DNA of 64,000 nt, taken from assembly GCA_965220095.1 (NCBI GenBank), contig CBDCPD010000003.1, positions 62,001 to 126,000 on the forward strand, read 5' to 3'. The stretch comes from Bin87 sp965220095. GTDB lineage: Bacteria; Chloroflexota; Dehalococcoidia; Lucifugimonadales; UBA3495. How positions within the stretch are numbered: the first letter of the stretch is position 1; each line of letters opens with the position of its first letter. The translations under genes were made by a program, and so were the position numbers. Below the pieces are notes generated by a model. The model was not told the origin of the DNA. It ran no database searches and was given only the letters and a program-made list of their open reading frames with translations. Positions 9,195 to 16,992 of the stretch are shown piece by piece.

Positions 9195-9411
9195 GCTCCA
9201 GCGGCTCGACCGGTTGGCCACCACGCTCAAACGAGTATCTGAGTGCCAGGTCGCCTCTGATTCTACCCGGTAGCGTCATTGAATCCACCCGATACCGTCA
9301 CGCGAAGTCCATCTCGCCAACTGCTCGTCCGCATCGATCCCGCCGCAAAGGCGCTCATGCCGATCGACTCCCGATCTGCGCAATACCGGATGGGGCCGGA
9401 CGTCGCCGACG

Positions 9412-10839
9412 TCATTGTCCGGCTGAGGTCGATGGATACTGAGCGCTTGCTCCCCCGGGAACGCTGTGTCTACGATAGTCCGGCCCCTGCAGTGGCAGAA
9501 TGGTAACCACCATCTTGTCCAGGAGGCGCGACGCGATACGCGGGCGCGCCGCATCAATGTCGGACAGCCGGTCCGACGTGGTGATGATCGTGGGCAGACG
9601 CTCCTCATAGCGGTGATTGACGATCTGGAAGAGCTTATCCTCCGCGAAGGGCGTGTTGCGCTCCGCTCCCAGGTCATCCAGCACCAGCAACTGGGCGCTG
9701 CTGATCCGCATCAGCAGGTCGGCGTGAGCGACGGCGCTATCAGGACTATAAGCAGCCCGTAGATGGTCCAGCAAATTGGCGACCGTGGAAAAGTACACAT
9801 CATCGCCCAGATTCCGGCGCGCCACGGCTGCCGCCACGGCCAGGTGGGTCTTGCCCACTCCATAGGGCCCCATGAGCATCAGCCATCCATTGGGACGTTC
9901 GGCATGGGCCCAGCGTTTGACGTAGGTGTGGACAACGGCAAAAGCGGCGGCCTCCTCGGCAGTGAATATGCCGCCACCATCGGTCCGGAAAGAATCGAAC
10001 GTCATCCGGTCCGCCATAGCCGCGGGTATCTCTCCCAGTTTGCGCATGGCGACATTTACCGGGCGGCCCAAGCTGTACACCTTGGAGAAGCCGTCGGCAG
10101 TATCGAGGCGGGTTCTGAGGAAATCATCCACCTGGTCAAGGGAACCACGCACGGTGATCACGGTTGGCAATCGCACCGAATGGCGGTGCGCCAGCAGCTG
10201 TAACAACCGGTCCTGCCCCCACGACGTCGTGGGATTAACCGGCAAGTCATCCAACGCTAGGAACGAAGCATTGCGGACCTGTTCGAACATATCGGCGAAG
10301 CTGGGCTCTTCGTAGTCGTTGTCAAAGCCGGTCCTCAGGTAATCCAACAGGTCAGCCGCGGTGATCAGCAGCGCAGGGTTGCCCAGGTCAATCTGCCGGT
10401 TGACAATCGCAGCGGCCAGATAGGTCTTGCCAGCGCCGCTGGGGCCAGTGATGGTAAACCAACCGACCGGATCCTCAGCGTATCGGACCGCCGCATCCAG
10501 AACCGCGACGAAGGCACGGGTACTGACAATGTCATCCGTGGGACCAGCGGGGTTCACAGCAGCAAAAGTAGACGCTCGGAGAATTCCCAGCCGGCTGTAA
10601 CGCTCCAGGGCCTTGCTACGCCGCCCACCGTTGAGATCGGACTCCTGACATTCACACGGATGAACCTGCCCGAAATCAGGGTGGGTGACGGGAACGTTGG
10701 TCGTCAGCCATCCCACTCCATTGCAGATCGGGCACTTCCCGGCATCAGAACGGGTGGACTGATCATGAACCGTGTCATCGACCGGGCGACTGGGCCGGTT
10801 TGAGACTGTACGGCGCAGGATATCACTCAGGTTTTCCAT
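9412..10839 (-). CDS. DnaC/IstB-like ATPase with two tandem AAA+ modules
   Basis: A 475-residue protein that looks like a helicase loader or transposition ATPase, but with two ATPase domains in one chain. A zinc-binding N-terminus (CPICNGVGW with C36/C39, then HPCECQ with C62/C64) precedes module 1 (Walker A GPSGAGKT at 132-139, Walker B LALDDLP) and module 2 (Walker A GPYGVGKT at 324-331, Walker B LVLDDLGAE, sensor-like TTSDR). Module 2 is the closer match to DnaC. Single-module loaders are about 250 residues, so this looks like an internal duplication or fusion. Its start overlaps the 3' end of the decayed nucleotidyltransferase gene upstream. It may serve replication of this element. Confidence 0.88.
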   Translation of the reverse strand: MENLSDILRRTVSNRPSRPVDDTVHDQSTRSDAGKCPICNGVGWLTTNVPVTHPDFGQVHPCECQESDLNGGRRSKALERYSRLGILRASTFAAVNPAGPTDDIVSTRAFVAVLDAAVRYAEDPVGWFTITGPSGAGKTYLAAAIVNRQIDLGNPALLITAADLLDYLRTGFDNDYEEPSFADMFEQVRNASFLALDDLPVNPTTSWGQDRLLQLLAHRHSVRLPTVITVRGSLDQVDDFLRTRLDTADGFSKVYSLGRPVNVAMRKLGEIPAAMADRMTFDSFRTDGGGIFTAEEAAAFAVVHTYVKRWAHAERPNGWLMLMGPYGVGKTHLAVAAAVARRNLGDDVYFSTVANLLDHLRAAYSPDSAVAHADLLMRISSAQLLVLDDLGAERNTPFAEDKLFQIVNHRYEERLPTIITTSDRLSDIDAARPRIASRLLDKMVVTILPLQGPDYRRHSVPGGASAQYPSTSAGQ

Positions 10840-11129
10840 AGTAACGATAACACCGGTATAGGGTCGTTGATAGAAGTTTCCGAAGCCAACCAGCCGAAGA
10901 TGCTGGGCAGTTCATCCAGATATTCCCCCATCGGCAGCAGTTGCCCGAGCTGCAGCGCCAACATATGTTCTCAGTCCTGCCCCAGTTGTGTTCGTAAATC
11001 CGGCTCCTTCAGGTCAGCGTGGGGGATAGCATCCCGCATTATGAACAGGTCGACGACATCATAAACGTCCCGCGGCCGGCAACGGTCCCACATGGCCCTG
11101 ATATTTTCCGCGACAACCTCATCTAGACC
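10827..11129 (-). pseudogene. Decayed AbiEii-like nucleotidyltransferase C-terminus
   Basis: A minus-strand frame reads DEVVAENIRAMWDRCRPRD then VYDVVDLFIMRDAI, matching the conserved late region of AbiEii-type toxins (E-x-AEKLRA followed by RDLYDL). It is preceded by an in-frame TAA at 11130-11132 and interrupted by TGA at 10971-10973, and the nucleotidyltransferase core is absent. The reading frame ends at 10827-10829, overlapping the first codons of the tandem ATPase gene, so the two genes were once translationally coupled. The nearby IS630 element may have removed its 5' part. Confidence 0.65.
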
Positions 11130-11270
11130 TTAGCACTGCGCCGTCGTCGGCTGCGCAAGTTCCTCCAAGCAATGTTGTGATACTCGCCCCAGAACCGTGG
11201 GCGGCGGTCGCTGGGTACTGGCTCACCATCAACCGAGATAACCTGGCCCACTGCTCTATGTCGCAGGCTA

Positions 11271-12478
11271 GTACCGTTTCAATCTGATCTTGTCGGATAG
11301 ATATGTTGGAGCTTACGGCGAGCATCTTGGGTGGTAAACCGCCAGTCGATGGCTAATCTTGCTGCGTTGCGCTCGCGTTCGAGCGCCGCAACCTCTCGCC
11401 GCAGCTCCGCCTCATCGCTGATACGGCGGTTCAGACATCCCCTGCTGAAGACGCTCAACTCGATCTCAGCCATATTCAGCCAGCTGCCGTGGGTGGGAGT
11501 GTAATGAAACTCGAGGCGTTGGGCGATGCGCCGAGCTTCGGATGGCTCAAATGCTTCGTAGAGCGCGCCGAGCTGGTGGGTGTTGAGGTTGTCCAGTACC
11601 AGCCTGACCACCTCGGCATCAGGGTAGGCCTCGTCCACCAGCCACCGCATCTGGTGCGCGAAGTCCACGGCAGTGCGGCGCTCGGTCACCTCCACAGGTC
11701 TCCAGCCACCCCTCGGCTCACAGATCATGAACAGGTTCCGGGTCCCGTTACGCTGGTACTCGGTGTCATAGCGTGCCACCCGTCCCGGGGCAGCCTCCAG
11801 GGGCGGACGCACCTCCCCGGTCAATTGCCGGGAGGTCTCGTCGAAACACACTACCGGACGCTCCGGATGGTACGCCGGTTGGTACAGGTCCAGCACGTCC
11901 TCCATCCGCGCCACGAACTCCCCGCTCACCTTGGGGATACACCACTCTTGCTTCTTCCACGGCTTGAGTTCATTTTCTTGAGCATCTGGCGCACCGTCTC
12001 CAGGGAGATGCTCTCGGCAAACTCCAACTCCACCACCTGGTCGGCCAACAACTGGAGTGTCCAGTGCGTGTGCCCTTCGGGCGCGGCGCTGCACGCAATG
12101 GCGATCAGGTGCGCTTCCTGCTTGCCGTCCGGCTTGCGCTCCTGGCCCGGCCGCGGTCGGTCATTGCTGGCGGCCTCAAGTCCTTCCTCCACGTACCGCT
12201 TCCGCGCTCTGGCGACCGTGGCCGCGTTGACCAACAGCACATCGGCTAGCTCACGGTCCCCAAGCCCCTGGTCAGCCTTGAGCAGCGACAGCGCACGCTT
12301 CACGGTGCGCACTGACGCCTTGCCTCGCTGGGACACCTCATTGAGACGGGAGCGTTCGGCCTCGGTCAGCTCTACTTTATACTTGATGGCAGCCCTGGCT
12401 GGGCACTTCCTCACACAAAGATCATGCCCAAGTATGGCTGCTTTCTTATATTCTTACAAATCTACCTAGTAACGGTAC
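11271..12478 (-). mobile_element. IS630-family insertion sequence flanked by TA
   Basis: The element spans 1208 bases. Its ends are inverted, GTACCGTT at 11271-11278 and AACGGTAC at 12471-12478, and both are flanked by TA (11269-11270 and 12479-12480), the target duplicated by this family. It carries one transposase gene in two frames. Ends beyond the first eight bases match only weakly. Confidence 0.88.
11279..12414 (-). CDS. IS630 transposase, read with a -1 frameshift
   Basis: DDE transposase in two overlapping minus-strand frames. Frame A (12414-11926) encodes the helix-turn-helix part (GLGDRELADVLLV, ATVARARKRYVEEGLEAA). Frame B (to 11279) encodes the catalytic core: CFDETSRQL, LVLDNLNTH and THGSWLNMAEIEL supply D, D and E. 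The switch occurs at AAGAAAAT on the minus strand (plus 11972-11979): a -1 shift there turns LKKMNSS into LKKNELKPW, the sequence normal for the family. Slippery A-rich sites are used for programmed frameshifting in this family, so the element may be active; a simple frameshift mutation is the alternative. Confidence 0.88.
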
Positions 12479-12544
12479 TAGCTACTGCCTACCAACAATG
12501 GTTGTAAACGTGGGATATGCAAGTCCACTACCTTCCGGATTGAC

Positions 12545-12581
12545 GTAGTCGTGTAGCTGTAACTATGTCACTACGCAAATT
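12545..12581 (+). repeat. Repeat element at the distal end of the rep-par block
   Basis: Contains GTAGTCGTGTAGCT (12545-12558) and ATGTCACTACGCAAATT (12565-12581). Both resemble sequence upstream of parA (15929-15949), where GTAGTCACGTAGCT appears on the minus strand and ACGTGACTACGGCAATT on the plus strand. The match is partial, 12 of 14 and 13 of 17. It could mark iterons or partition sites bracketing the replicon. The rest of 12479-12755 holds no gene. Confidence 0.4.
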
Positions 12582-12712
12582 CGTGACGGTGCGTATTCGT
12601 ATGCTGGTAAGACCGTAAGTTGTAAAACTTGCGGAGTCTCAACCTGACCAACCAGCGTACTGTCGTGTTCTCGAACTCGGCGGGGATGGGACGCTCTATT
12701 CGGGCTGATTTT

Positions 12713-12732
12713 GAACCGGGCCGGCCCGGTTC
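12713..12732. other. Perfect palindrome downstream of the rep-like gene
   Basis: GAACCGGGCC directly abuts GGCCCGGTTC, with T and A flanks that extend the pairing by four bases on each side (12709-12736). A second inverted repeat, CGGTAACTT-A-AAGTTACCG, lies at 12756-12774 and covers the stop codon of the rep-like gene. Neither is followed by a T run in the sense of the upstream gene, so protein-binding sites or factor-dependent mRNA ends are as likely as terminators. Confidence 0.55.
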
Positions 12733-12768
12733 AAAAAAGTACTTTCGTATTAATACGGTAACTTAAAG

Positions 12769-13953
12769 TTACCGGGAACCGGGCCGGCGCGCGCGCGTGG
12801 GCCCAGCGACTTGAGTCAGCTGCTGCTTCAACCGGTCTCTAACTTCCGTCGGGCCTAGCTCGCTTTGGTGTGGGGACCAGAACTCGCCGACGATCGAATT
12901 CCAAAGCCTGGAGCACGAGCCTGTATTGCGGCAAAAATACGTATTGCCCGGCAACGCGATTACACTCTGCCAAGTAGTCGGCTGCATGGTGCCGGCACCG
13001 CACGAAGGACAGGGTGTCAAATCTAGTTCCGCGTGTTGCAGTGGTGCAGAATCGTCTGCCTTTGCCGGAATTGGCGAGCAGGCATCTGGCTCGACTTCAT
13101 ATCGGACTCCTAGTGTGCGGCTGGTGACCGACCTAATCGCGTCGGCCGCGATGGTGTGGTGCAGTGGCAGCATCAGCCATTCCCTGGCGAAGTTAGACTG
13201 CGTTGCTATTGTGATTTCGTTCTCCGTTAGGCTGAGGGCTGCTGTAGGAGCCATGAATGAATCATAGAGGTCTGATGGTAGGGACAACTTGATTTCCCTC
13301 ATAGCTTTGCGCCAGATTTCATCAGCTTCTGTGTTCTGTGCATTTATCGGCTTGAGCGGCGTTGACTTGCCCGATGATTGCGGGTTCTTTCGGCTTTTCT
13401 TGCGGTGGCTTTGTTGGATCCTTATCCCATCATCGTGCTGAGTTTCAGGTGAACTTTGGGGCTGCTTCGGTGGTACTTCATCTGTACTTATGGTTGACTT
13501 CAGGTCATCTTCAGATGCGGTCGCTGAAGCTGCCGGCTTAGTTTTGATAGATTCTTCGTGATTGTTATCATTGGCAGGCACGGCATTTGGTGGCATATCT
13601 GCAGCTATTGACTCCGTACGGGACCTCTGGGCCGTGATGGCCGCTACCATTGGGAGTTGTGTCTCTGTCCGGACAGCCGTGTAAGAGAACTTCTTGCCCG
13701 TTCGAGTTACGCTGATCAGCCCGCCGGCTTTGAGTTCGCTGATAGCCAGCGACAGCGTCTGCGGCGTTACTCCTAGAAACTCGGCAAGTTCCTTCTGAGC
13801 AAACCACACCGGCTTGCCCGCCTTGCCGGACAGGTCGTCGATTATCTCGTAGACCCGATCAGCCACCGTGTTGGCCGGCGGTTCTGTGTCAGCCGAAAAA
13901 GTCTTGCCGTTTTGCGTTACGGAAACTTTTTTGCCGTCCTGGTGGGTTGTCAT
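12769..13953 (-). CDS. Rep-like protein with winged helix, DnaA N-terminal domain and zinc ribbon
   Basis: A 394-residue protein probably acting in replication initiation of this element. The start at 13953 is chosen because it overlaps the upstream stop as ATGA. An N-terminal winged helix occupies about 45-95 (WFAQKELAEFLGVTPQTLS). A low-complexity Ser/Lys/Pro linker follows. Residues 212-286 match the DnaA N-terminal domain that contacts DnaB (EIWRKAMREIKLSLP, ATQSNFAREWLMLPL). A C-terminal zinc ribbon has CPSC (C315/C318) with C341 and C347. No AAA+ module is present, so it would recruit host DnaA/DnaB rather than melt DNA itself. It lies with CopG-like, ParA and partition genes. Confidence 0.75.
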   Translation of the reverse strand: MTTHQDGKKVSVTQNGKTFSADTEPPANTVADRVYEIIDDLSGKAGKPVWFAQKELAEFLGVTPQTLSLAISELKAGGLISVTRTGKKFSYTAVRTETQLPMVAAITAQRSRTESIAADMPPNAVPANDNNHEESIKTKPAASATASEDDLKSTISTDEVPPKQPQSSPETQHDDGIRIQQSHRKKSRKNPQSSGKSTPLKPINAQNTEADEIWRKAMREIKLSLPSDLYDSFMAPTAALSLTENEITIATQSNFAREWLMLPLHHTIAADAIRSVTSRTLGVRYEVEPDACSPIPAKADDSAPLQHAELDLTPCPSCGAGTMQPTTWQSVIALPGNTYFCRNTGSCSRLWNSIVGEFWSPHQSELGPTEVRDRLKQQLTQVAGPTRARRPGSR

Positions 13954-14318
13954 GGCTGGCCGCATCCTGATGCGGTATTGCCATTCTCCGCGACCGTGCT
14001 TTTTCCAGCATGAGGGTAGGACAGCTGGTGCCACGGCTGGATGTCTCCGTCCGCCAGTATGATCTTGTCTTGACGGTAGTGGCGCGACAGGTGGGGCACA
14101 TGCTGGTTGGGTTTATCCAGCTCGCCGGCCGATGTCGCAACTCCGATGCGACCGGCGTCTATGGCAATCATGCGGGTGTAGACGGTACGCCTCGGCCGTT
14201 GGGCAGGGTCTCTGTGTTCCACAGTGTCCCGGCCGCTGTGGCGTCCTTGCCCGGAAATTGCACCGAATGGGGTGGTCCGGGTATTGTTACGTTCGGTAGG
14301 ATGTGCTATCTTTGGCAT
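13950..14318 (-). CDS. Small protein translationally coupled to the rep-like gene
   Basis: A 122-residue minus-strand frame whose TGA overlaps the rep-like ATG in an ATGA arrangement. Its ATG at 14318 has AGGG eight bases upstream. The product begins MPKIAHPTERNNT and contains MIAIDAGRIGVATSAGEL; no family recognised. The main support is the coupling and the position between a CopG-like gene and rep, where plasmids often carry a short leader ORF used for copy control. It could instead be a non-functional leader whose translation only matters for coupling. Confidence 0.45.
   Translation of the reverse strand: MPKIAHPTERNNTRTTPFGAISGQGRHSGRDTVEHRDPAQRPRRTVYTRMIAIDAGRIGVATSAGELDKPNQHVPHLSRHYRQDKIILADGDIQPWHQLSYPHAGKSTVAENGNTASGCGQP
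14284..14312 (+). promoter_or_regulatory. Candidate promoter for an antisense RNA
   Basis: TTGTTA at 14284-14289 and TATCTT at 14307-14312 are separated by 17 bases, on the strand opposite to the rep operon. Transcription would start about 14319, beside the start codon of the coupled ORF, and run into the terminator at 14393-14430. Confidence 0.5.
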
Positions 14319-14430
14319 AAGAATACCCTATCGGCGCTCGTCGCGAGCGACCGTGTAATCCCTCCTTTGCTTTGGTGGGGTGGGTATTTGTTAGGCCAAT
14401 CCTCCGTCGAAAAGTCGATTGGCCTTTTTT
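14319..14430 (+). ncRNA. Candidate antisense copy-control RNA (about 112 nt)
   Basis: Predicted from a plus-strand promoter (14284-14312) and a strong plus-strand terminator (14393-14430) that enclose no plus-strand gene. The RNA would be complementary to the leader of the coupled ORF and rep-like gene, including its ribosome binding site. The order CopG-like gene, antisense RNA, rep matches the copy-control layout known from pMV158-family plasmids. No expression evidence is available. Confidence 0.45.
14393..14430 (+). terminator. Rho-independent terminator on the strand opposite to rep
   Basis: AGGCCAATC at 14393-14401 pairs perfectly with GATTGGCCT at 14417-14425, followed by six T up to 14430. 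All annotated genes nearby run on the minus strand, so this terminator points to an unannotated plus-strand transcript. Confidence 0.85.
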
Positions 14431-14435
14431 ATTAT

Positions 14436-14654
14436 CTAAGTTTCATAGCCGTTCACAGGTGCCGGCCTGTCGCGGACGGTAGGTTCAAGAGGGTAGGCGA
14501 GTTCGTCTTTGCGTAGGTAGTCGGCTACCGCGATCTTCAGTATCTCGGACGGCTTCAAACCGTCACGTTTTACAATTCGATCAAGGCGTTTCCACGTTTC
14601 GTTATCTAGATTCGCGGTAGCGCGCCGCCTGCGTTTTTCCGTGCTCGTCGTCAT
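14436..14654 (-). CDS. CopG-like ribbon-helix-helix protein
   Basis: A 72-residue DNA-binding protein. ATG 14654 is chosen because GGAG lies six bases upstream. The basic N-terminus KRRRRATANLDNETWKRL gives the ribbon strand, followed by two helices (LDRIVKRDG, KPSEILKIAVADYL) typical of CopG/Arc folds. Its place directly upstream of the rep-like gene and the candidate antisense RNA suggests a repressor of rep transcription. The distal part after DELAYPLEP is charged and probably flexible. Confidence 0.8.
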   Translation of the reverse strand: MTTSTEKRRRRATANLDNETWKRLDRIVKRDGLKPSEILKIAVADYLRKDELAYPLEPTVRDRPAPVNGYET

Positions 14655-14852
14655 GTTAGGCTCCAAGTCGCCGTCAGTCTCGTGGCCGTGATTCAGTTGG
14701 TTGCAGAGTGCGCCAAATTGTGGCAAACGGGGCCTTTTGCGACTGAATTGAGACTAAAGGCTATTTAGGTAGGTTGTCAAGCATTTGTCGTTGGATTTCG
14801 GGATATTGTTCGCCAGTTGGGCAAAATGTTGTGCATTGGGGCAGTGGAAAGT

Positions 14853-15218
14853 TTATTGCCCCGGCTGTCGGAAGCCCCTTTTGATCAGCCAATCCCGGAG
14901 TGCTTCTTCAGTAATTTCCGACAAGGTCATGTCCGCCTCAATGGTGGCGTACTGGATGCTGCGGCGTAGTGCAACTGTGATATGGGCAGTGAGTCGCTTT
15001 TTCCCCTTCACGTCATCTGTGCGAGATATGACTCCCTTCGGAGAACGCCGGTGGTGCATCTCGAATCCCCGTTGTAGCAAGTATTCCCGCATGGCATCGT
15101 CGTCAAGCGTGTCCAAGGATATTAGGTTGGGGTCGAGTTGCGGAGCGCCCAACTCGGGGAAATCTAGCTCGGTTGGAGTGGAAAGCGACTGGAGATCGGC
15201 GGTGCGTCCGTCAGGCAT
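14853..15218 (-). CDS. Partition partner protein with ribbon-helix-helix C-terminus (ParB-type)
   Basis: A 121-residue protein, start ATG 15218 with GAGGAG nine bases upstream. It overlaps the 3' end of parA by eight bases, the usual coupling in partition operons. The C-terminal ~50 residues read as a ribbon-helix-helix fold: KKRLTAHITVALRRS, then SITYATIEAD-like helix and LSEITEEALRDWLIKRG. The acidic N-terminus with TLDDDAMREYLLQRGFE may contact ParA. This resembles small centromere-binding proteins of type Ib partition systems (ParG-like). Function is inferred from context and fold. Confidence 0.75.
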   Translation of the reverse strand: MPDGRTADLQSLSTPTELDFPELGAPQLDPNLISLDTLDDDAMREYLLQRGFEMHHRRSPKGVISRTDDVKGKKRLTAHITVALRRSIQYATIEADMTLSEITEEALRDWLIKRGFRQPGQ

Positions 15219-15897
15219 AGAGAATCTCCTCGTGAGGATCAGGCTGTTGGTTTTCGATAAGACTGATCTGTTTGGCCAGCCAATCCCATAGCACTTGCAT
15301 CTCGGCAGCGGCCGGGCTATTGGGGGCGAACTCGCAGACTCCCAAACCGGCCAGGATAGCGTCCCAATGGGTAACACGACGGATCAAACTGGCGGGCGCT
15401 ATCGGGATGCCCATTCCAGTCAGGGTGATGAGCAACTGCTGGCGGCGGGTCTTGATGGACGGCAGGTTGTTGGGCACCAGGGCCATGTTCCAGCCATTTT
15501 GTACGCCCCGATGTACCAGATTCGCCGTGATCATGATTTCGTAGGGCGCGGCCGTTATGGGTATCAGGATCAGGTCAAGGATGCCTAGTGCGTGGTCCAT
15601 GGTGAATGAATCGGCACCGGGCATATCGCAGACTAGTAGTTCTTGATCGCCAGTCCGGGCCATCTTTTGCAGGGCTGTAATGCCGTCTCCGAACAATGAA
15701 CCTTTCACGGCGTTGAGCTTGGGAGCGTTAGGGCTGTGTGTGGCGCGGAGCTGGCATTGACGCAAGCATGTGGGCTGAGGGTCGAAGTCGCACAAAACCG
15801 TTTTGATGCCGGCAGCGGTTGCCCTCTCGGCGGTGTTGAACGCGAGGAGGGTTTTGCCGGTGCCGCCTTTCCAGGATACGAAGCCGATAGTTGCCAT
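15211..15897 (-). CDS. parA: ParA-family partition ATPase
   Basis: A 228-residue deviant Walker ATPase that would segregate DNA with the small partner protein encoded downstream. The P loop is KGGTGKT at residues 10-16, followed by the switch LCDFDPQPTC (the usual DxDPQ) and VCDMPGADS at the Walker B position. It is short and lacks an N-terminal helix-turn-helix, as in type Ib ParA proteins, so transcriptional control would fall to the ribbon-helix-helix partner. The start ATG 15897 has AAGGA seven bases upstream. It heads the minus-strand partition-replication block. Confidence 0.93.
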   Translation of the reverse strand: MATIGFVSWKGGTGKTLLAFNTAERATAAGIKTVLCDFDPQPTCLRQCQLRATHSPNAPKLNAVKGSLFGDGITALQKMARTGDQELLVCDMPGADSFTMDHALGILDLILIPITAAPYEIMITANLVHRGVQNGWNMALVPNNLPSIKTRRQQLLITLTGMGIPIAPASLIRRVTHWDAILAGLGVCEFAPNSPAAAEMQVLWDWLAKQISLIENQQPDPHEEILYA

Positions 15898-15928
15898 ACG
15901 CTATTCCTTTCTGTAAGGCTGGTGTTTT

Positions 15929-15949
15929 AGCTACGTGACTACGGCAATT
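15929..15949 (+). repeat. Repeat element upstream of parA
   Basis: AGCTACGTGACTAC at 15929-15942 and ACGTGACTACGGCAATT at 15933-15949, partial matches of elements at 12545-12581 near the far end of the rep-par block. A TGTCAA (TTGACA on the minus strand) at 15987-15992 is a possible -35 box for parA. Confidence 0.4.
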
Positions 15950-16992
15950 GACGAAACCGCGAATTTAGCGGGTGGCATATTCACCGTGTCAAAGGTTAAC
16001 AGAGTGGCGATGCTGAATGCCTAGCGTCGTACCCACAAGATTGCGGAGTTTTCAACCACAGGGGCGAAAGAACCATGGCCTTCCGGATTTCTAAGAAAGC
16101 GGCTAATGTAGCGTTGTAGACACTTCGTAAGCCGGACGGGTCCACTGCGTCGCGCCGGCCGATTACAGCGAGGGGAGTGAGCTGGATCGGCTGGTCAAGA
16201 TCAGCATTGATCTTGCGGCCGTCCGGGAGACGCTCGGCCAGGTTTTGGGGAAGTCCTGAAGCGATCCGGGGGCTGGGTTGGGCTGGGCCGGAGCCAGTTT
16301 CTCCGAAAAGTTTGACAGCGGAAACGTGGTTTCCTGATCCACGATGCGACTCCGGTGGTGGATTTACACCCAGATGTTTCCAGGGTCGGAGGACGGATAT
16401 CCTCACGACGTACCCCGTCGCTTGGTCAAGCCAAACCAGAGTAAGACTTTTGGCCAGAAGACCGGTTGGTCGCAATTCCCCAATTTCGGAACACCAAAAC
16501 ACGGCGTTCGCCGCTCGGCCTCCCCAGCCGGGCCAGGGCACGGACGGAGTCTCCGGCGGGAGTGCGCCGGAGCTCAGAGATTGAGCTGGAGGACGGCGTC
16601 GGCGACGTCGGGTCGCATCCGGTAGGTGTCGGACTGGGTGTCGAAGGACATGGGGTGGGCCAGGAATGCGTTGTGATGGAGGCGGATGCGTCGTACGGCG
16701 TGGCCCTGTGAGGACAGTCGGCCGGAGCGGCCTGGCCTGCGGTCATGATTGGTGGAATGGGCCGGCGAAACCCGAGAGCGTCCGTGCCCCCTGCGGCGTA
16801 ATGTCCGGGTTGGAGCAAAGGCCTGAGGCCTGGCTACGGGATGGCGCGCGACGGCGTTCCCGCCTGGATCCCCTATTGCCATGCCGGTCTAATCACGTTG
16901 AAAATTGACACCACCAGCGCCGGGAAATGGGCTGGTCATAAAAGTCTGATAAGGGCGATCTATCGGACTTTTATGCTGCCGGAGTTCGGCCC
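15950..16992. other. Gene-poor interval with decayed coding traces
   Basis: About 1 kb without a convincing gene. A plus-strand piece at 16177-16257 reads ELDRLVKISIDLAAVRETLG then a stop, like the tail of a lost gene. A minus-strand piece ending at 16574 reads DTQSDTYRMRPDVADAVLQL, which resembles short fragments at 9340-9420 and 30004-30186. The string GGAACACCAAAACACGGCG at 16487-16505 echoes motifs downstream of the HNH gene. The last 55 bases contain the inverted repeat listed next. Confidence 0.5.
16938..16974. other. Inverted repeat upstream of the decayed integrase
   Basis: ATAAAAGTCTGAT at 16938-16950 pairs with ATCGGACTTTTAT at 16962-16974, with one mismatch in 13 positions. It lies 18 bases before the integrase start. 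The intact integrase at 53279 also has an inverted repeat upstream (53204-53227), of different sequence. A recombination site or an operator is possible. Confidence 0.6.

Larger units (their letters stand above)
6606..9280 (+). repeat. Four dispersed copies of a GGTAGCGTCATT element
   Basis: The 12-mer GGTAGCGTCATT occurs at 6606-6617, 6921-6932, 7938-7949 and 9269-9280, always in the same orientation. Copies one and four share a longer context (TCTACCC before, AA then CCACCC-like after); copies two and three belong to the 155-base duplication listed separately. On the minus strand each begins an ATGACGCTACC, which reads as a possible start (MTLP). Confidence 0.7.

Noticed and set aside
12709..12738. 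Long palindrome considered as terminator of the rep-like gene
   Set aside because: No T run follows the stem in the direction of transcription, so it is listed as a palindrome of unknown role instead.
15996..16541. Minus-strand frame of 181 codons in the gap after parA
   Set aside because: Composition is erratic, no ribosome binding site, and short decayed traces in other frames explain the region better.
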